A stretch of DNA of 64,000 nt from contig NC_035448.2 in the NCBI RefSeq assembly GCF_002127325.2, forward strand, positions 4,707,220 through 4,771,219, read 5' to 3'. Shown here in pieces: positions 24,410 to 35,744 of the stretch. This stretch comes from Helianthus annuus. Its lineage: Eukaryota > Streptophyta > Magnoliopsida > Asterales > Asteraceae. Both the position numbers and the translations under genes were made by a program. The notes under the pieces are model-generated. The model was not told where the DNA came from, did not search any database, and saw nothing but the letters and a program-made list of their open reading frames with translations. Within the stretch, counting starts at the first letter, position 1, and the number at the start of each line of letters is the position of its first letter.

Positions 24410-24475
24410 AGACTCTGATGCGTAACTCGCCTCGCGGAGTCTCCGCAAGTGGTTTTTTGGGGGTGTTACAAAAAA

Positions 24476-27192
24476 CCTGTTTGGGGAGGGCATCTCAGCG
24501 CCACCTATCGTTTATGTATTGGGGTGGAATCCTTTCAACATTTTTCAATCGATAGACGCAAAAGACATGGCGACACAGATATCCGATACGTGTGAAATTC
24601 CTGCATGAGCAACTGGCGGATTGGTCTACAGTGTTATACGTAACCTGTTGGGAACATAGACAGCAAAAAAAAGGCCTTTAGATCTAACATATGTTAGAGG
24701 ATGGGTAATAATGAAATTGCCTAACATGTGTTACCTGATAGACGTTTGTGATGTTATTCCTTTTATCCAAATGAGTGACGTCTATCAAAAGACTGGAATT
24801 GCTGGACTCGGTTTGGTTTGTGATGTAGCATAAAAACTTCTCTTTAATTATCTCCTTTTGAACTTGCGCGAAAACAGCGTTTGTGTAAATGGCGAACGCG
24901 TGCTGTTCTATCGCTAAATCAGTATTGCCCGTGAACACCGTGGATGAGGTTTTGTACTCCGATACACGTTGCCGATATCGTTGGCTGTCTACCCTATTTT
25001 CAAAGCACATCATAAATTGTACAAGGGTGTTTGCGCTTGTTGAGTTGACCTTGAAGGCAGCGTTAGAGCTTTCGCAGCGTGAAGTGGTCTTCATTAAGCA
25101 ACACATGGGCAGTTCCCTGAAGTACGCTGGTACCCAAAGATGTTTGATGTTGTACATGTCGTTCAACCAGCTGTGGTCTTGAAGTCCAAATGTTTGTAGG
25201 AGGTCATTCCAGCGGGACTCAAACGTTTCAGGTTTGATATAAACATTCCAAACCAACCGGTGAATGCAGGACCGAAGATCAGTGTTATCGAGAACGTCCG
25301 CAGAGATCTGAAAAAGTTAAGAGTTACTAACACGTGTTAGATTAAAACAGTTTGAAAAGACATATAAAAATTCTGTTATGTTGAATAACACATGTTAAGG
25401 GCTAACAAATTAACCTAACCTTGGAGGGTAGTTTTTTCATTATATGCCACATGCATAGACGGTGTCGTGATTCGGTAAAGACCATAGGAACAGCTTGAAG
25501 CATGGATGGGTCTTGATCACTCAGCACGAGAGTTGGTTGAGTACCGTGTGCCTTCAAGAAAGCCATAAGCAACCACACATAAGATTCAATGGACTCGGTT
25601 GATATCAAACCCGCTCCAAATGTAACACATTGGAAATGATGATCCACACCCGTGAATGGCACAAAAACCATCTTGTACCTATTAATAAAAAATTGATTTG
25701 ATGTTAACAAAATGTAAAACTTTTTGGGTTAGGGTTGTATACTTGGGGATCAGGCCTAACACATGTTGGGGGGGGGGCTAACCTGTTAGTGCTGTAAGTT
25801 GCGTCAAAGGCGAGGACATCGCCAAAAGCTTTGTAGTTTAGCTTTGAAATCTCATCAGCCCAGAATACAGAAGACAACTTTCCATTTGATACAGTGTAAT
25901 CAAAATAGAAGTTGGGTAGGTTGTCAAAGCGCTCACGCAGGCGTTCGAGGAAAACTTGTGCGTCGCGTTCACCAATAAAAATTCGCAACTGGTGGCTAAA
26001 GTTTTTAAAATCCACCGGAGTCCCATTGACATTGTGATGCCCTCCTTTTAAAGCTACAAGACATCTATAAGCTCTCATGGGTCCGATACGGTTTAGACTC
26101 ATATTGTGAATGAATTGTTTGGTGGAGAATGACAGCCTCCGTGATATCTTGCTAAGATCACGGTTGTAACTCTCAACAAGTTCATGATTATGAATATCAT
26201 TGAAACTCAAAACTGTGTATGAATCATTCGAGATTGAGACTAGAATGCTTGCCTTACAGTCACACCATGTGAAGTTGGTCCTCCGGAGCTTTAGAGAAGA
26301 TTCATCTAGGGTGTCAAAAGTCCTCTTGGGTTGTGGTTTTCCATATTTTGAGCATCGAAGATACTTGTGTGTGGGAATTCCATTCCAGACTTTAGTTTGC
26401 CCTTTTTTTACAGAAAAACCTGCTTCAAACGCATAAAGTTCATACATGGAAAGAACATCCTCAAAAGTTGGATAAGATTTCCCACACACTGGTATGAACT
26501 TATCAGCGACGTTAGGAATCCAGTAACGGGTTCCCTGAGGGGTATCAAAAACGAAGTATGGATTCGATGGCCCTGCATCAAAAAACGAAAAAGGTTAGGA
26601 ATCTGGTATATGGCATGACAAAAGGTTAGAAATCTGTGATATGAGAATAAAGTGGGCTCCCATGTAATATATACAACCGTCTAACGGGCCGCGTGATGAT
26701 TCAGCAAACAGAGAAGGACCATGAGATGATTCAGAACCAGCACCATGCATGAACTGCATAGGGGAATCTTGGGATGCTACATGTGAACATTATGGAATAT
26801 GTTTGGACTATGCCATATCTGGGGAAGAAAAGTCCAAAACCAGTGTATAGGAAAACAAACCTTGTTCATTATCCATAACCTCATCATCATGAAAAGCGTT
26901 GTTCATGAACTTGTTGGAGATCACAACATCCGGTGATCTAACAGGGACTTCAGATGATCGCGAACAATCAACAGGCATATAAGTGTATGCAGAAGCTTCG
27001 AATGGAACAGGTGAACATTGCCATGCAGTATAGTTGGATTATTCGATTAAAAAGTTGTAAAAGACAAAAAAAAAAACAGAACTTCGAGAAGAGTTAAGTT
27101 ACATAAATAGACAAACCTGGAGCATTAAATTCCTCATCATTATGGAAGTCGCTGCTAAAGAACCTGTTGGGGAAACTATGGACCGGCGACAT
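24476..27192 (-). pseudogene. FAR1-RELATED SEQUENCE-like gene, exons 1-5 and first part of exon 6
   Basis: FHY3/FAR1-family proteins are Mutator-transposase-derived nuclear transcription factors. Hand-built exons (minus): 27192-27117, 26995-26861, 26572-25783, 25678-25420, 25307-24735, and 24644 to the insertion at 24476. All introns are GT-AG and phases agree. Features in order: FAR1 zinc-binding domain (SYPTFEDVLSMYELYAFEAG to CDCKAS and HNHEL), MULE transposase core (FDATYSTNRYKMV; LVLSDQDPSMLQAV; CMWHIMKKLPSK), then a SWIM zinc finger (CSCRNFTRIGYLCRHVFCV). A TGA at 24497-24495 follows ...YINDRWR where family members normally continue, so the protein is cut before its C terminus even without the retroelement. 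The C-terminal part lies at 2272-2764. It may instead be a transposase-type MULE relative rather than a host FRS gene. Confidence 0.83.
26573..26860 (-). other. Intron 2 of the FRS-like gene
   Basis: The 288-nt stretch begins GTTTGT and ends TGCAG on the minus strand. It contains Met/His-rich open stretches in places, but an exon there would meet in-frame stops in the needed phase; I therefore read it as an intron. Confidence 0.5.
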
Positions 27193-27501
27193 TAATGGAG
27201 TTACTTGCTAATTTGGAGTATAATATGAAATGGGGTTTTTCTGTTGAATGTTGAAGAAGATATAAAGGAAATATTGAAAAAGAAATATGGGGGAGGGTGA
27301 ATGGTACATACGATTTGATGGGCAATAAATGAACATGTCAATTCATATTGGGGGAAATATCTTGGTGGTTAAGTTAAATTACTAATATAACCTTGTTGCA
27401 AAAAGTAAGAGTAAGGGTATGTGTGCAACGTGGCTAAATGTAAGCCACAAGTATAGTTTGCTAAGTTTTCTAAAATAATGGGGTTTCTTATAGAGCATTA
27501 T

Positions 27502-27503
<2 letters not shown>

Positions 27504-27560
<57 letters not shown>
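27504..27560. repeat. (TA)n microsatellite, about 57 bp
   Basis: Uninterrupted TA dinucleotides. The 62-codon Tyr/Ile ORF covering it on the minus strand is an artefact of the repeat. Confidence 0.95.
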
Positions 27561-27564
<4 letters not shown>

Positions 27565-27599
27565 AATCAATGATATTGAAGTCGTTTATTTGGATTTTC

Positions 27600-28886
27600 T
27601 TGGAAAATTTACCAAATCCAAATAAAATATAATAAATGATGCAGTTTGTAGACACGTATTTTAATACTAGTTTAAGATCTTGTGTATCACACGTGCTGTA
27701 TAAAGAAAATACTTCTTATAATTCTATTGATTTAATAAATTACACATAGATGTAGATGTTACGATACTCACAATTGGTTCCCGTATTACGATTATTAACA
27801 TATTTTAACACTACCACCCTTCAACACGAAGTGGCTTATCATTAACAAATAAATACTAAAAAAATCACAGGTCGTTTTATATAATATATTTTACTTTATA
27901 TAATACATAATATAATTCATTTTATAATAGTAGGAAATGACGCATTAAATATGGAAAAGGTTACATATACAAGTTTTTTTTGTTCTTTATTTATGTTGTA
28001 TGTGACATTTGAAGTCTTGAACCTAAGACCTTCAAATCTAAGTGTACCTAAACGCTTTTATCTTTGTCAATGGGCCACTAACCTCATAGGTAATTACAAT
28101 ACATAAGTAACAAACATATAAACAATCTAAATCTCTAAATACCTCTTTATACCCCACATTTATCATCTTATTTGTAATATTTTTCATATTTAGCTAATCC
28201 TAGTAACTTGACTTTATGTCTTCTTTTATTCTTGATAGTGTCACATACAACTGCCTATGAGCAAAAATAAGTTCTTTTAATTACAAATCAACCTTTGTAG
28301 TGATTGTGTTTGACTTTTATTAATAATCATTTGCTAAACATCAAATTGTTGTTTATTTATAAGCTATGCAAACATTTTAAATATGAAAATGATTTTCAGT
28401 TATCATTTAAGATTTCACTAAAAAAATAATAATAACAATACATAAAAGGTAATATTATTATTTTGATTTATTTAAACAAAAAATAAGGCAATTATTTTAT
28501 AATTTGAATGTGTAAAATATATCTCATAATTTTTAGAAGTCAGCTATAATTTTATATCAATTACAATTATAGATTATATTTTAAAAGGTCATAGTATTTA
28601 TTAAGTGTTTTAGGAATGACGACTTAAAAAAGAAAACTAAATATTAAGACAGTTATAACGAAATTACATTTACAATTTAGTTACAGAAAGAACTTTATAT
28701 AAAGGAGAATACAATCTCGGAATTAAATTAAAAATCTCATAAATATAAAAAATGATTTGATTATCTTAAAAAGAAATGTAACTAAAATTGCAATGATACA
28801 TCAAAATAATCAAAATTATTTTTAATTATTTAATAAAAATATGTAGTGATTAAGATTTATTATAGAAAGTTTGGTTAAAGAAAATA
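27600..28886. other. AT-rich intergenic DNA, possible Helitron 3' end at 27667
   Basis: No gene seen. On the minus strand, a hairpin-like CGTGTGATACAC followed by CTAG and T at 27670-27666 resembles the degenerate 3' end of the Helitrons at 39092-41169; no matching 5' end was found. The rest is AT-rich sequence without recognisable structure. Confidence 0.35.
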
Positions 28887-29451
28887 GGAATAATGGATTT
28901 TAATAAACCCAACTATTGCCCATTGGCCGGCAACGATCCCAACTTCAAAAATTCCCACTAGCAGTCCATCTTTTCACATATTGGCCTTCAATGGACCTTG
29001 ACTAACAGAACCTTAACGTTGTTAGTCTCTAGTCCCCGGAAAAAACGTTTTTGGCCGGAAAACTCCATTTTAGCCAGAAAACTCAACCTGTTCGTCTCAA
29101 ACCTCTTTGTAACCTTATTACGCACCTTTAGAAACCTTTTATAGTAAAAAGCCGCAATTAAGGTTGCCGAAAAAACTCTTTTTCGCCGGAAAACTTCTTT
29201 TTGGCCTGAAAACTTAACTTTTTAGCCGGAAAACTCAAAGTTTTCATCCCAAACCTGCGGACCTTTAGGAACCTTTTTCTAACCAACAACGTTTTCTGGT
29301 GACCGGAGACTAACGGCGTTGGGGTTCCGTTAGTAAGGGTCCATTGAAGGCCAATATGTGAAAAGATGGGACCGCCAGTGAGAATTTTAAAGTTGGGACC
29401 GTTGCCGGCCAACGGGCAATAGTTGAGATTATTATTAAAATCCATTATTCC
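28887..29451. mobile_element. MULE-type MITE with long terminal inverted repeats, 565 bp
   Basis: The ends starting GGAATAATGGATTTTAATAA are imperfect inverted repeats about 150 bp or more long. The 9-bp direct repeat AAGAAAATA at 28878-28886 and 29452-29460 flanks them; 9 bp is the Mutator-like target size. The centre carries repeated CCGGAAAA motifs. No transposase. The 95-codon minus-strand ORF across it is just the inverted repeat read through. Confidence 0.85.
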
Positions 29452-30012
29452 AAGAAAATAAATTTATATAATCTTGAATAAAATATTAACAATTATATGG
29501 TGAACTGAAAGAATATTATTAAATGTCAATAGATTAAATGATATAACTGAACCTTTAAAATAGCATCGAAGTTTTCATTAGAAATGTTAAAATAATTAAA
29601 TATTGAAAAATTTAACGGATCAACAAATACCTAGTTAAAAATCGGTGTAAAATAACTAATCATATGCAAACTTCTACTAATAATTTTTTAATGAAGAAAA
29701 TATTGTTACAAAATATAACAAAGGAAAAATGCATATACCTTAAAAAGAAGACACGTCCCTAATATCTCTTGCGAGTAATTTTCTACACATTAATGAAGAA
29801 AATAATATTACAAACCCTTAACATGCTTGAAAACTATAATGTCAAGATTGATTCTTATGGTCATTGTCATAGAAACCGCAATGGAAAGGGTAAGCGTGTA
29901 AGTTTTGCATAAAGTACAAATTGGTTAGTTCTGTAGAAACATAATGAAAGAAAAAAACACAAATAATGAAGCTAATTAAGATGATTAACACTCATGAAAA
30001 AATGACTATTGA

Positions 30013-30183
30013 ACACTCATGTAAAAAACAACCAAATAAAAATATGTATCTATACATAACTACGGATACATGATTTTAGCGATTAATATTCATGAAAAAA
30101 TAATCAATATCAATGAACACTCATGTAAAGCAACAACCTAATAAAAAATATGTATCTATACATAACTACAGATACATGATTTC
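30013..30183. repeat. Two imperfect direct repeats, about 105 bp period
   Basis: CACTCATGTAAA...ATATGTATCTATACATAACTAC...GATACATGATTT occurs at about 30013 and again at about 30118 with small differences. No function recognised. Confidence 0.7.
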
Positions 30184-30433
30184 AATATTTGAAGTTCAAA
30201 TAAATGTCTAGATCCTAGTCAAAAAAGGGAATTTATGTTTCAAACAAACAAAACTGGGATTTAACATACGCGTTGTTGGTTGATTTCTTTCAATTCAGAT
30301 GTAGGATTATTGGAAAGTGAATATGCAAACACAATTGTGGTGAGGATATGAAAGAAAGATTAGGGTTTGTGATTTGCCATCACATTCAAAAGGAAATTGT
30401 CTGCACAAAAGGAAAGTCTTATTTCTTTAAAAT

Positions 30434-30607
30434 TTATGAAAAAAGAAGTGGTACAAAGGCCTTGTGTTTTCCCTCCTAAAGCAAAACAATAAGGAGTGTA
30501 ACGATGCTATGTGGCAAAAGTTATGAAAAAAGAAGTGGTACAAAGGCCTTGTGTTTTCCCTCCTAAAGCAAAACAATAAGGAGTGTAACGATGCTATGTG
30601 GCAAAAG
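30434..30607. repeat. Exact 87-bp tandem duplication
   Basis: The unit starting TTATGAAAAAAGAAGTGGTA occupies 30434-30520 and is repeated with no difference that I can see at 30521-30607. Complete identity implies a recent slippage or unequal exchange event. Confidence 0.9.
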
Positions 30608-30609
30608 TG

Positions 30610-30990
30610 GCTGCCATGTGACCAAAGTTCGTTTTACTTTATTATGATTTATAAATTTACCAAAAACTTTGATCAACCAAAGCCCATTTTTACACTGTGA
30701 AAAAGGAAATTACACAAAAGTCAAGAGATTGATGGAAAGTGCAGACTATAATACTCAATTAGTTAAGTACTCTACTTCAACATCTTAACATCTCACATAT
30801 AAAATATTAAAATCTACACTACATATTTGATCACCAAAGATTCATTTTTTTTGGTCTCCACCTACAAGAACACCAAAAAAAATAATCTTTCTTTTATTTC
30901 TTTTGACGGTTTTAGTTTTAATCATCATGTTTCACAAACTAAATTGTTGGTAATTTCCAATCTTTGTGTCATCTCGGTTAACACATGCAT
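30610..30990 (-). pseudogene. Broken copy of the 3' end of the PDS5-like gene
   Basis: Homologous to 55210-55570: shared runs include CTCTACTTCAACATCTTA, AAAATCTACACTA, CTACAAGAACACC and CCAATCTTTGTGTC. The part corresponding to the last coding residues of the intact gene (TTQRLDNTDS then stop) reads TQRLEITNN here and the stop is lost, so only about 12 codons plus 3' untranslated sequence are present. Homology stops near 30980. It is a partial duplicate and not a gene. Confidence 0.75.
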
Positions 30991-31334
30991 CGCACACGCC
31001 ACGTCATTCGGAGCCTCCCATATGCACGCGCCACACAGGTGCGCCATACGGAGTCCACCTTATACGCCATACGGGTACATTGATGATGTTACTATGGATA
31101 ATGACTAGATAAAGAAAGTCAATGGTACACATGATCAACAGGAATTAGCAATGTTAAATAAAGCGACAACATTGAAAACAATTAAATAACAACATATCAA
31201 AAGTTAGAAAGCAGGGGCAGATCTACATTGAAGGTTACGGGTTCATCCGAACTCACTCGATTTCATATTATTAGTAGAAATGGTAATAGAAAATTCTGAA
31301 TGAACCCATAAATAAAATTTGTGATGAACCCATT

Positions 31335-31415
31335 CATGAACTTGTAAGATAGCCGAATGGTTATGCACTTCCTTACAAGCAAAAAGTCATCGGTTCGACT
31401 CCTATCGGACTCATT
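31335..31415 (+). mobile_element. tRNA-derived SINE-like fragment
   Basis: Two spaced RNA polymerase III promoter-like motifs are visible: an A-box-like TAGCCGAATGGTTA near 31352 and a B-box-like GGTTCGACTCC near 31391. Their spacing resembles a tRNA. The cloverleaf is not convincing, so I do not call a tRNA gene. The upstream 31213-31330 sequence (AGGGGCAGATCTACATTG...) may belong to the same repeat. Confidence 0.45.
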
Positions 31416-33037
31416 TTTCGCGCTTTTTTTAAGACCCAAATGTCCCCGTTTCCTTTACTTGGTGACTTCCAAATCCGAAATCCATTAGACCCTCACTAAA
31501 ATTCATCCAAAATCCTTCACGGAACTCGCTGCTCGCACTTTGGTTCTAAAACGAGGAGACGATTGGACTTCAATTTCTAACCCTAAAGGTAAACTTATAA
31601 TACCTTGCATTTTCTTTACTTTCTTTCTTTTTCTTGAGAAGTTTCATTGAATATGTGATGTTAAATCTTAATATGTTGTTGAACTTGAATGATTTTGTGA
31701 AGATTATTGAACTTGAGTAAATGATTTTAAATTGTTGAATTTGAAATTTTGAATGATTATGTGACTTTGAATGATTTTGTGAAGATTATTGAACTTGAAT
31801 GATTTTAAATTGTTGAACTTGGATGATTATGTGAAGATAGGAATATGAATATGAATTAGACATTTAGTGATGTTGGTTTGTAATTTGTTGAAACTTGAAT
31901 TCGATATTTAGGTATGAAGAAAATTGACCACTTTTTTCCAAAGATGACCATCAAACCTTGAATCGTCATCTTCAAGTAGAAAACCCTCGAAAATAGATTT
32001 AAATGATCTTCCATTGGGATCCTTCCGAAAGAAAACCAAACCGTTGGACCGACCAGAATTTTACCCGACCCAAACCGTCGAACCGACCAGAATTTTTTAC
32101 ATTTGGTCCTATGACATTTGAGTATCTAAAAACACCGACTGAAAAAAAAAATCCTGGACCCGTCACTGTTAGAAAGCACACGAAAATTTTGAAATAACAA
32201 GGAAGAAGATTCAAAAATGGTATCAACAAATTGAAAGCAATCATTTTATGATCTCTAATTTGAGTATAGCATTTCTATAGTGTTTTTTTTATTATTTAAA
32301 AAACTAACATGTTACACGATTATTAGTGTTTGTGTCCGCCGCCTCAGGGCTTTTTAGTATGTGTATGTATATATAATAAATATGTATACATGATATTTGG
32401 TTAGTTTTTGTTGATTATTTTTTATTTTTTCAAGTTTTATGATCATTCAATATAAGCTATTATGTATAAAAAAAAACTACAAAAACAAAACAAAAATAAA
32501 ACTTGGATGGCTTTTTTGAGTGACAAAAGTGGAATAATATTAACATCACAATTGTTTTGGTAAAAAAATAACGGGCTAATTTAGTGATCATATTTGGTTG
32601 TGAGGTAGTGTGCTTTTCAAGATATTGCAATGTATGTGTGAAATAAAGCAGTAAATGACTAAAACTATTACGAGGAAAGCCCTTAATCCCTCGGGATCTC
32701 CGCCATAAAACCTCAGGAGGTGACAATCGTCACCTGCCTCTAGTACTTATATTGATATATATATGAAAGTTAGTACAACTCGAGAGCTGTTTGCGATGGT
32801 GAGCTAAGTGAGTACAGAAAGTGTTACGCGTTGTATTAGATTGTAATGTATTCTTATCCATAGATCAACCTCTTTTTTTATAAAAAAAAATGAAATAGCA
32901 ACTATGAGCTAAATCCAGGATATATGGAAAATCTGTTTATAACCGTTGTGGACGATTTCAATTGATTTCATCACGTGTATAATAACTGCAAGTCCGAGTG
33001 TTCAGCTTATGACTTAGTCTTACATCCGTTCATGTAA
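31416..33037. other. Intergenic; possible N-terminal remnant of a hAT transposase
   Basis: From 31914 a short frame starts MKKIDHFFPKM, like the N terminus of ZMYM/TTF-type hAT transposases (MKKIDxFF...), but it stops within 15 codons. Upstream 31480-31600 resembles a leader, with Leu/Phe codons lost. The rest, including a minus-strand ORF at 32460-32726, shows no recognised function. Confidence 0.3.
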
Positions 33038-33330
33038 GGCTATAGGGTGTGGTCATGACCCTCATGACCACCATGACCCTCCATGTTAGTGTCATGTAAC
33101 CCATCTCTAATCCACCATCCAAAACCACTACCCAAAGGGTGTAGTCATGACCTAAACCACTAGCCCCTTATTTATTTTAATTTATCTTGACTAAAGAAAA
33201 AAAGGAAATGATTTGTTGAAAAATGGAAAGGAGGACCATGGTGGATCAATCAAGGGGGTGGTGTAGCATTCGATTCATGTTCCTAGGTGGCAAATCATGT
33301 CCCAATAATGACCCCTCACACCCTATAGCC
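33038..33330. mobile_element. Tourist-like (PIF/Harbinger) MITE, 293 bp
   Basis: Terminal inverted repeat GGCTATAGGGTGTG / CACACCCTATAGCC, flanked by TAA on both sides (33035-33037, 33331-33333), the 3-bp target typical of PIF/Harbinger. No coding capacity. Confidence 0.75.
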
Positions 33331-33533
33331 TAATTATCAAGTAAAACAATGCAGGATACATTTGTAAGATATCACAAATAAGTTCAGGATACCGAACTTA
33401 CCGGGATCCGGGAATCCTAACCAAAACTCAAGATTCCGGACCAGAATTTGACCCATAACAACAATTTTATCCCAAAAATAAATGTTGGTAAGTTCCCAAA
33501 CTTGTCATGAAATTATATGTATAACATTGACAT

Positions 33534-33697
33534 CAGTAGCGGACCTATGAATTATTTACTGGGGGTGCGAAGGTGGGTCTTAACCAACATGTCAATGGGT
33601 GCGGTCGGGATTTTTTGCCCATAAAATACACTAAATTTGTTTTCAAGGTGTTCGCCCACGGCCCACCCACCCAACCTATAACCTAGGTCCGCTCCTG
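33534..33697. mobile_element. hAT-like MITE, 164 bp
   Basis: Ends CAGTAGCGGACCTA and complement of CAGGAGCGGACCTA. Flanks ATTGACAT and ATTAACAT (33526-33533, 33698-33705) match at 7 of 8 positions. The CAG(G/T)-type terminus is common for plant hAT elements. Confidence 0.75.
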
Positions 33698-33724
33698 ATT
33701 AACATCTTGAACATTTGTGACGAC

Positions 33725-34280
33725 AACCAGTACACACTTCCTAACAATGTTATACATGTTTTGTATTAACTATAAATTTTAAATTTTATAATTTCCCCAA
33801 ACTCTATCTTCCATACTAATCTATATGATTGCAAGCAATTTACTAGCTATGAAGAGCTTAACAATCTCTTAAACAGTTTCAATCATGGAACAACACAAAA
33901 ATAACGTCATATTATAACTATATAGAGGTGAGATTCTCACTTTCATTGTTCAATAGAGAAATATAGCTTAATTGATTATCTTTTTAGGCACATATATAGT
34001 TCAATAATTTTGAAGATATTTGCTGATAATACAGCCCATCTGAAAAGATAGTCATTTTGACTAGTGTTCATTAATGAGTCGTGGTTGGTTAGTCGGTCCA
34101 GTCATGTACAAGGGATTTTGGATTGCTAGGGATATTGGGTTTGTTGTGGGCCATAAAAGATTGTACTATTCATTTATTTGAATTTGGTGTAATTTTCTTG
34201 ACTTTTGATTTTAGGTCATATATTTGGTTCACCCACATTGAATTTAATCATTTCTGAAAAGGATATTGTAACGTTTTGTT
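33725..34280. pseudogene. CCR-locus fragment A: intron 4 and 3'-flank homology
   Basis: Homologous to sequence around the last intron and 3' flank of the intact CCR gene (44525-44730 and 45660-45800 region: CAGCCCATCTGAAAAG, TAATGAGTCGTGGTTGG, GGGCCATAAA). Exon 5 and the sequence between are missing. Nearly the same arrangement recurs at 37165-37640, so fragments A and B share an ancestor younger than their split from the intact gene. No coding exon remains. Homology stops abruptly near 34275. Confidence 0.7.
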
Positions 34281-35050
34281 TTCGGTGTTCACATATAATG
34301 TATATATGTGTGGTCGTTTAAGTGGGTAAAAGTGAAATTGCACTAATTTTAACGTTATTTTACTAATTTCGTGAAAATAACGTTAAAAGCGACGGACGGT
34401 TAATCATGCATCATGTAGTGGTGTTGATAGCCGAAAGACAAGGGGGTGCATGCACCAATCGGTCTTTTTCCCAATTGCTAAGTGTTATGTACCTTATGTC
34501 TAAGGCTTGATGCAAAACTACAATCGAGCCGGGGGTCTCACTGGAAGCAGCAGCGTGAGAAAAGCAATACAATTCTGAATTTACTCTTATAATTATACAT
34601 CAATTGTTCAATCTCAGTATCAAAATTGAAGTAAAATCGAGATGAGCAGCAGTGTGAGAAAAGATTGTTTGAGGTAGGAGATCGTACCGTGAGAAAAGAT
34701 TGGATCCTCAACAATCGAACATGAGCAGCAGCGAGGTATGTGGCAGGAGGTAGGAGATTGTACCTCTGCTGATTTGAAGTAGCCGGCGAGGTAGGAGATT
34801 GTACCGTATTCGTATGAGTTGAACTTGAGTTGAACAGCAGCAAGGCATGTGACAGAAGGTATGTCCGTATGCAGCAGGAGATTAGGTGCTGATTTGAATT
34901 TTTAGCAATTAGGGTTAGGTTTTGGTATTGAGTTGGGCTAGTATGTTTCTTGGGCTTTTAATTTTTCTTGGGCTACTTATATGTATATAATATATAATTA
35001 TATATATAAATCTTTTAAATCTATACTATATATATATATATATATAGGTC
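34281..35050. other. Intergenic, SINE-tail-like scrap at about 34530
   Basis: No gene supported. GAGCCGGGGGTCTCACTGGA near 34528 resembles the 3' part of tRNA-derived plant SINEs, without promoter boxes. GCAGCAG-containing repeats follow to 34870. A (TA)n run lies at 35027-35046. Confidence 0.35.
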
Positions 35051-35672
35051 AGTTAACGTACAATAGGGCTTATCGTATATTACGTACGCGATAACCCCAG
35101 CCGTCATATCTTCATCTCCCATGCGATTTCATATCTCCATGCGAACTGTACGAACTGTGCGAATTCAATCTTCCACATGCGATTTTGTCCATCTACACAC
35201 CCCATGTCATTTTTTACATTACCCCATGCTAACCATTTTTTACATGCGATATTCAATCTTCCACATGCAATTCTACACACCCCATGCAGTTTTTCACATT
35301 ACCCCATGCTAGTCATTTTTTCACATGCGATATTCAATCTTCCACATGCGATTCTACACACCCCATGCCATTTTTCACATTACCCCATGCTAGCCATTTT
35401 TCACATGCGATATTCAATCTTCCACATGCGATTTTGTCCATCTACACACCCCATGCCATTTTTCACATTACCCCATGCTAACCATTTTTTCACATGCGAT
35501 TTCATTTGCATGGGATTTCAAACATGCGATTTCATTGCATTTTCAAAGCCATGCGATTTCATTTGCCTTTTTATAACATGCGAAGATTGAATTCGCACCA
35601 GATCCGCACCAGATCGAACGGCTGGGATGATCGCGTACGTATCGTACGATAAGCCCTATTGTACAGTACACT
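35051..35672. mobile_element. Terminal-inverted-repeat element with internal tandem array, 622 bp
   Basis: The ends share a long inverted repeat (GTACAATAGGGCTTATCGTA ... complement), continuing with ACGTACGCGAT and CCCAGCCG. Inside, 35180-35500 holds about four tandem units of roughly 75 bp built from CACATGCGATATTCAATCTT and CCCCATGC motifs. It lies between (TA)n and (CT)n/(TA)n microsatellites, which hide any target duplication. The family was not identified. Overlapping ORFs in three frames are repeat artefacts. Confidence 0.7.
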
Positions 35673-35673
35673 T

Positions 35674-35723
<50 letters not shown>

Positions 35724-35744
35724 AAGGTTCCTGTAAAAAAGACC

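Larger units (their letters stand above)
2765..24470 (+). mobile_element. Element 1: Ty3/gypsy (Tekay-type chromovirus) LTR retrotransposon, interrupted by element 2
   Basis: The element has a 5' LTR at 2765-4731, internal region 4732-10113 and a 3' LTR at 10114-12023 continued at 24415-24470 after the nested element 2. The LTRs begin TGTGACAAC and end TGTTACA. The flanking 5-bp duplication AAAAA lies at 2760-2764 and 24471-24475. LTR lengths agree (1967 bp against 1910+56 bp) and differ at few positions, indicating a young insertion. Gene order gag-PR-RT-RNaseH-IN-chromo-like domain identifies Ty3/gypsy; the C-terminal chromo-like region places it in the chromoviruses (Tekay/Del lineage, inferred). 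It sits in the last coding exon of an FRS-like gene. It carries a frame break and a changed integrase residue, so this copy is probably not autonomous. Confidence 0.93.

Noticed and set aside
26640..26830. Extra FRS-like exon in intron 2
   Set aside because: The region looks codon-like in places, but joining it in the phase required by exon 2 gives an early stop, whereas exon 2 to exon 3 joins cleanly.
29158..29445. 95-codon minus-strand ORF
   Set aside because: It is one arm of the MULE-type MITE; the Lys/Phe repeats come from CCGGAAAA motifs.
31350..31405. Possible tRNA gene
   Set aside because: A- and B-box-like motifs are present, but I could not form acceptor and anticodon stems, so it is treated as SINE-like.
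35121..35590. Three overlapping His/Phe-rich ORFs
   Set aside because: All follow the 75-bp tandem unit in different frames; no start context or family features.
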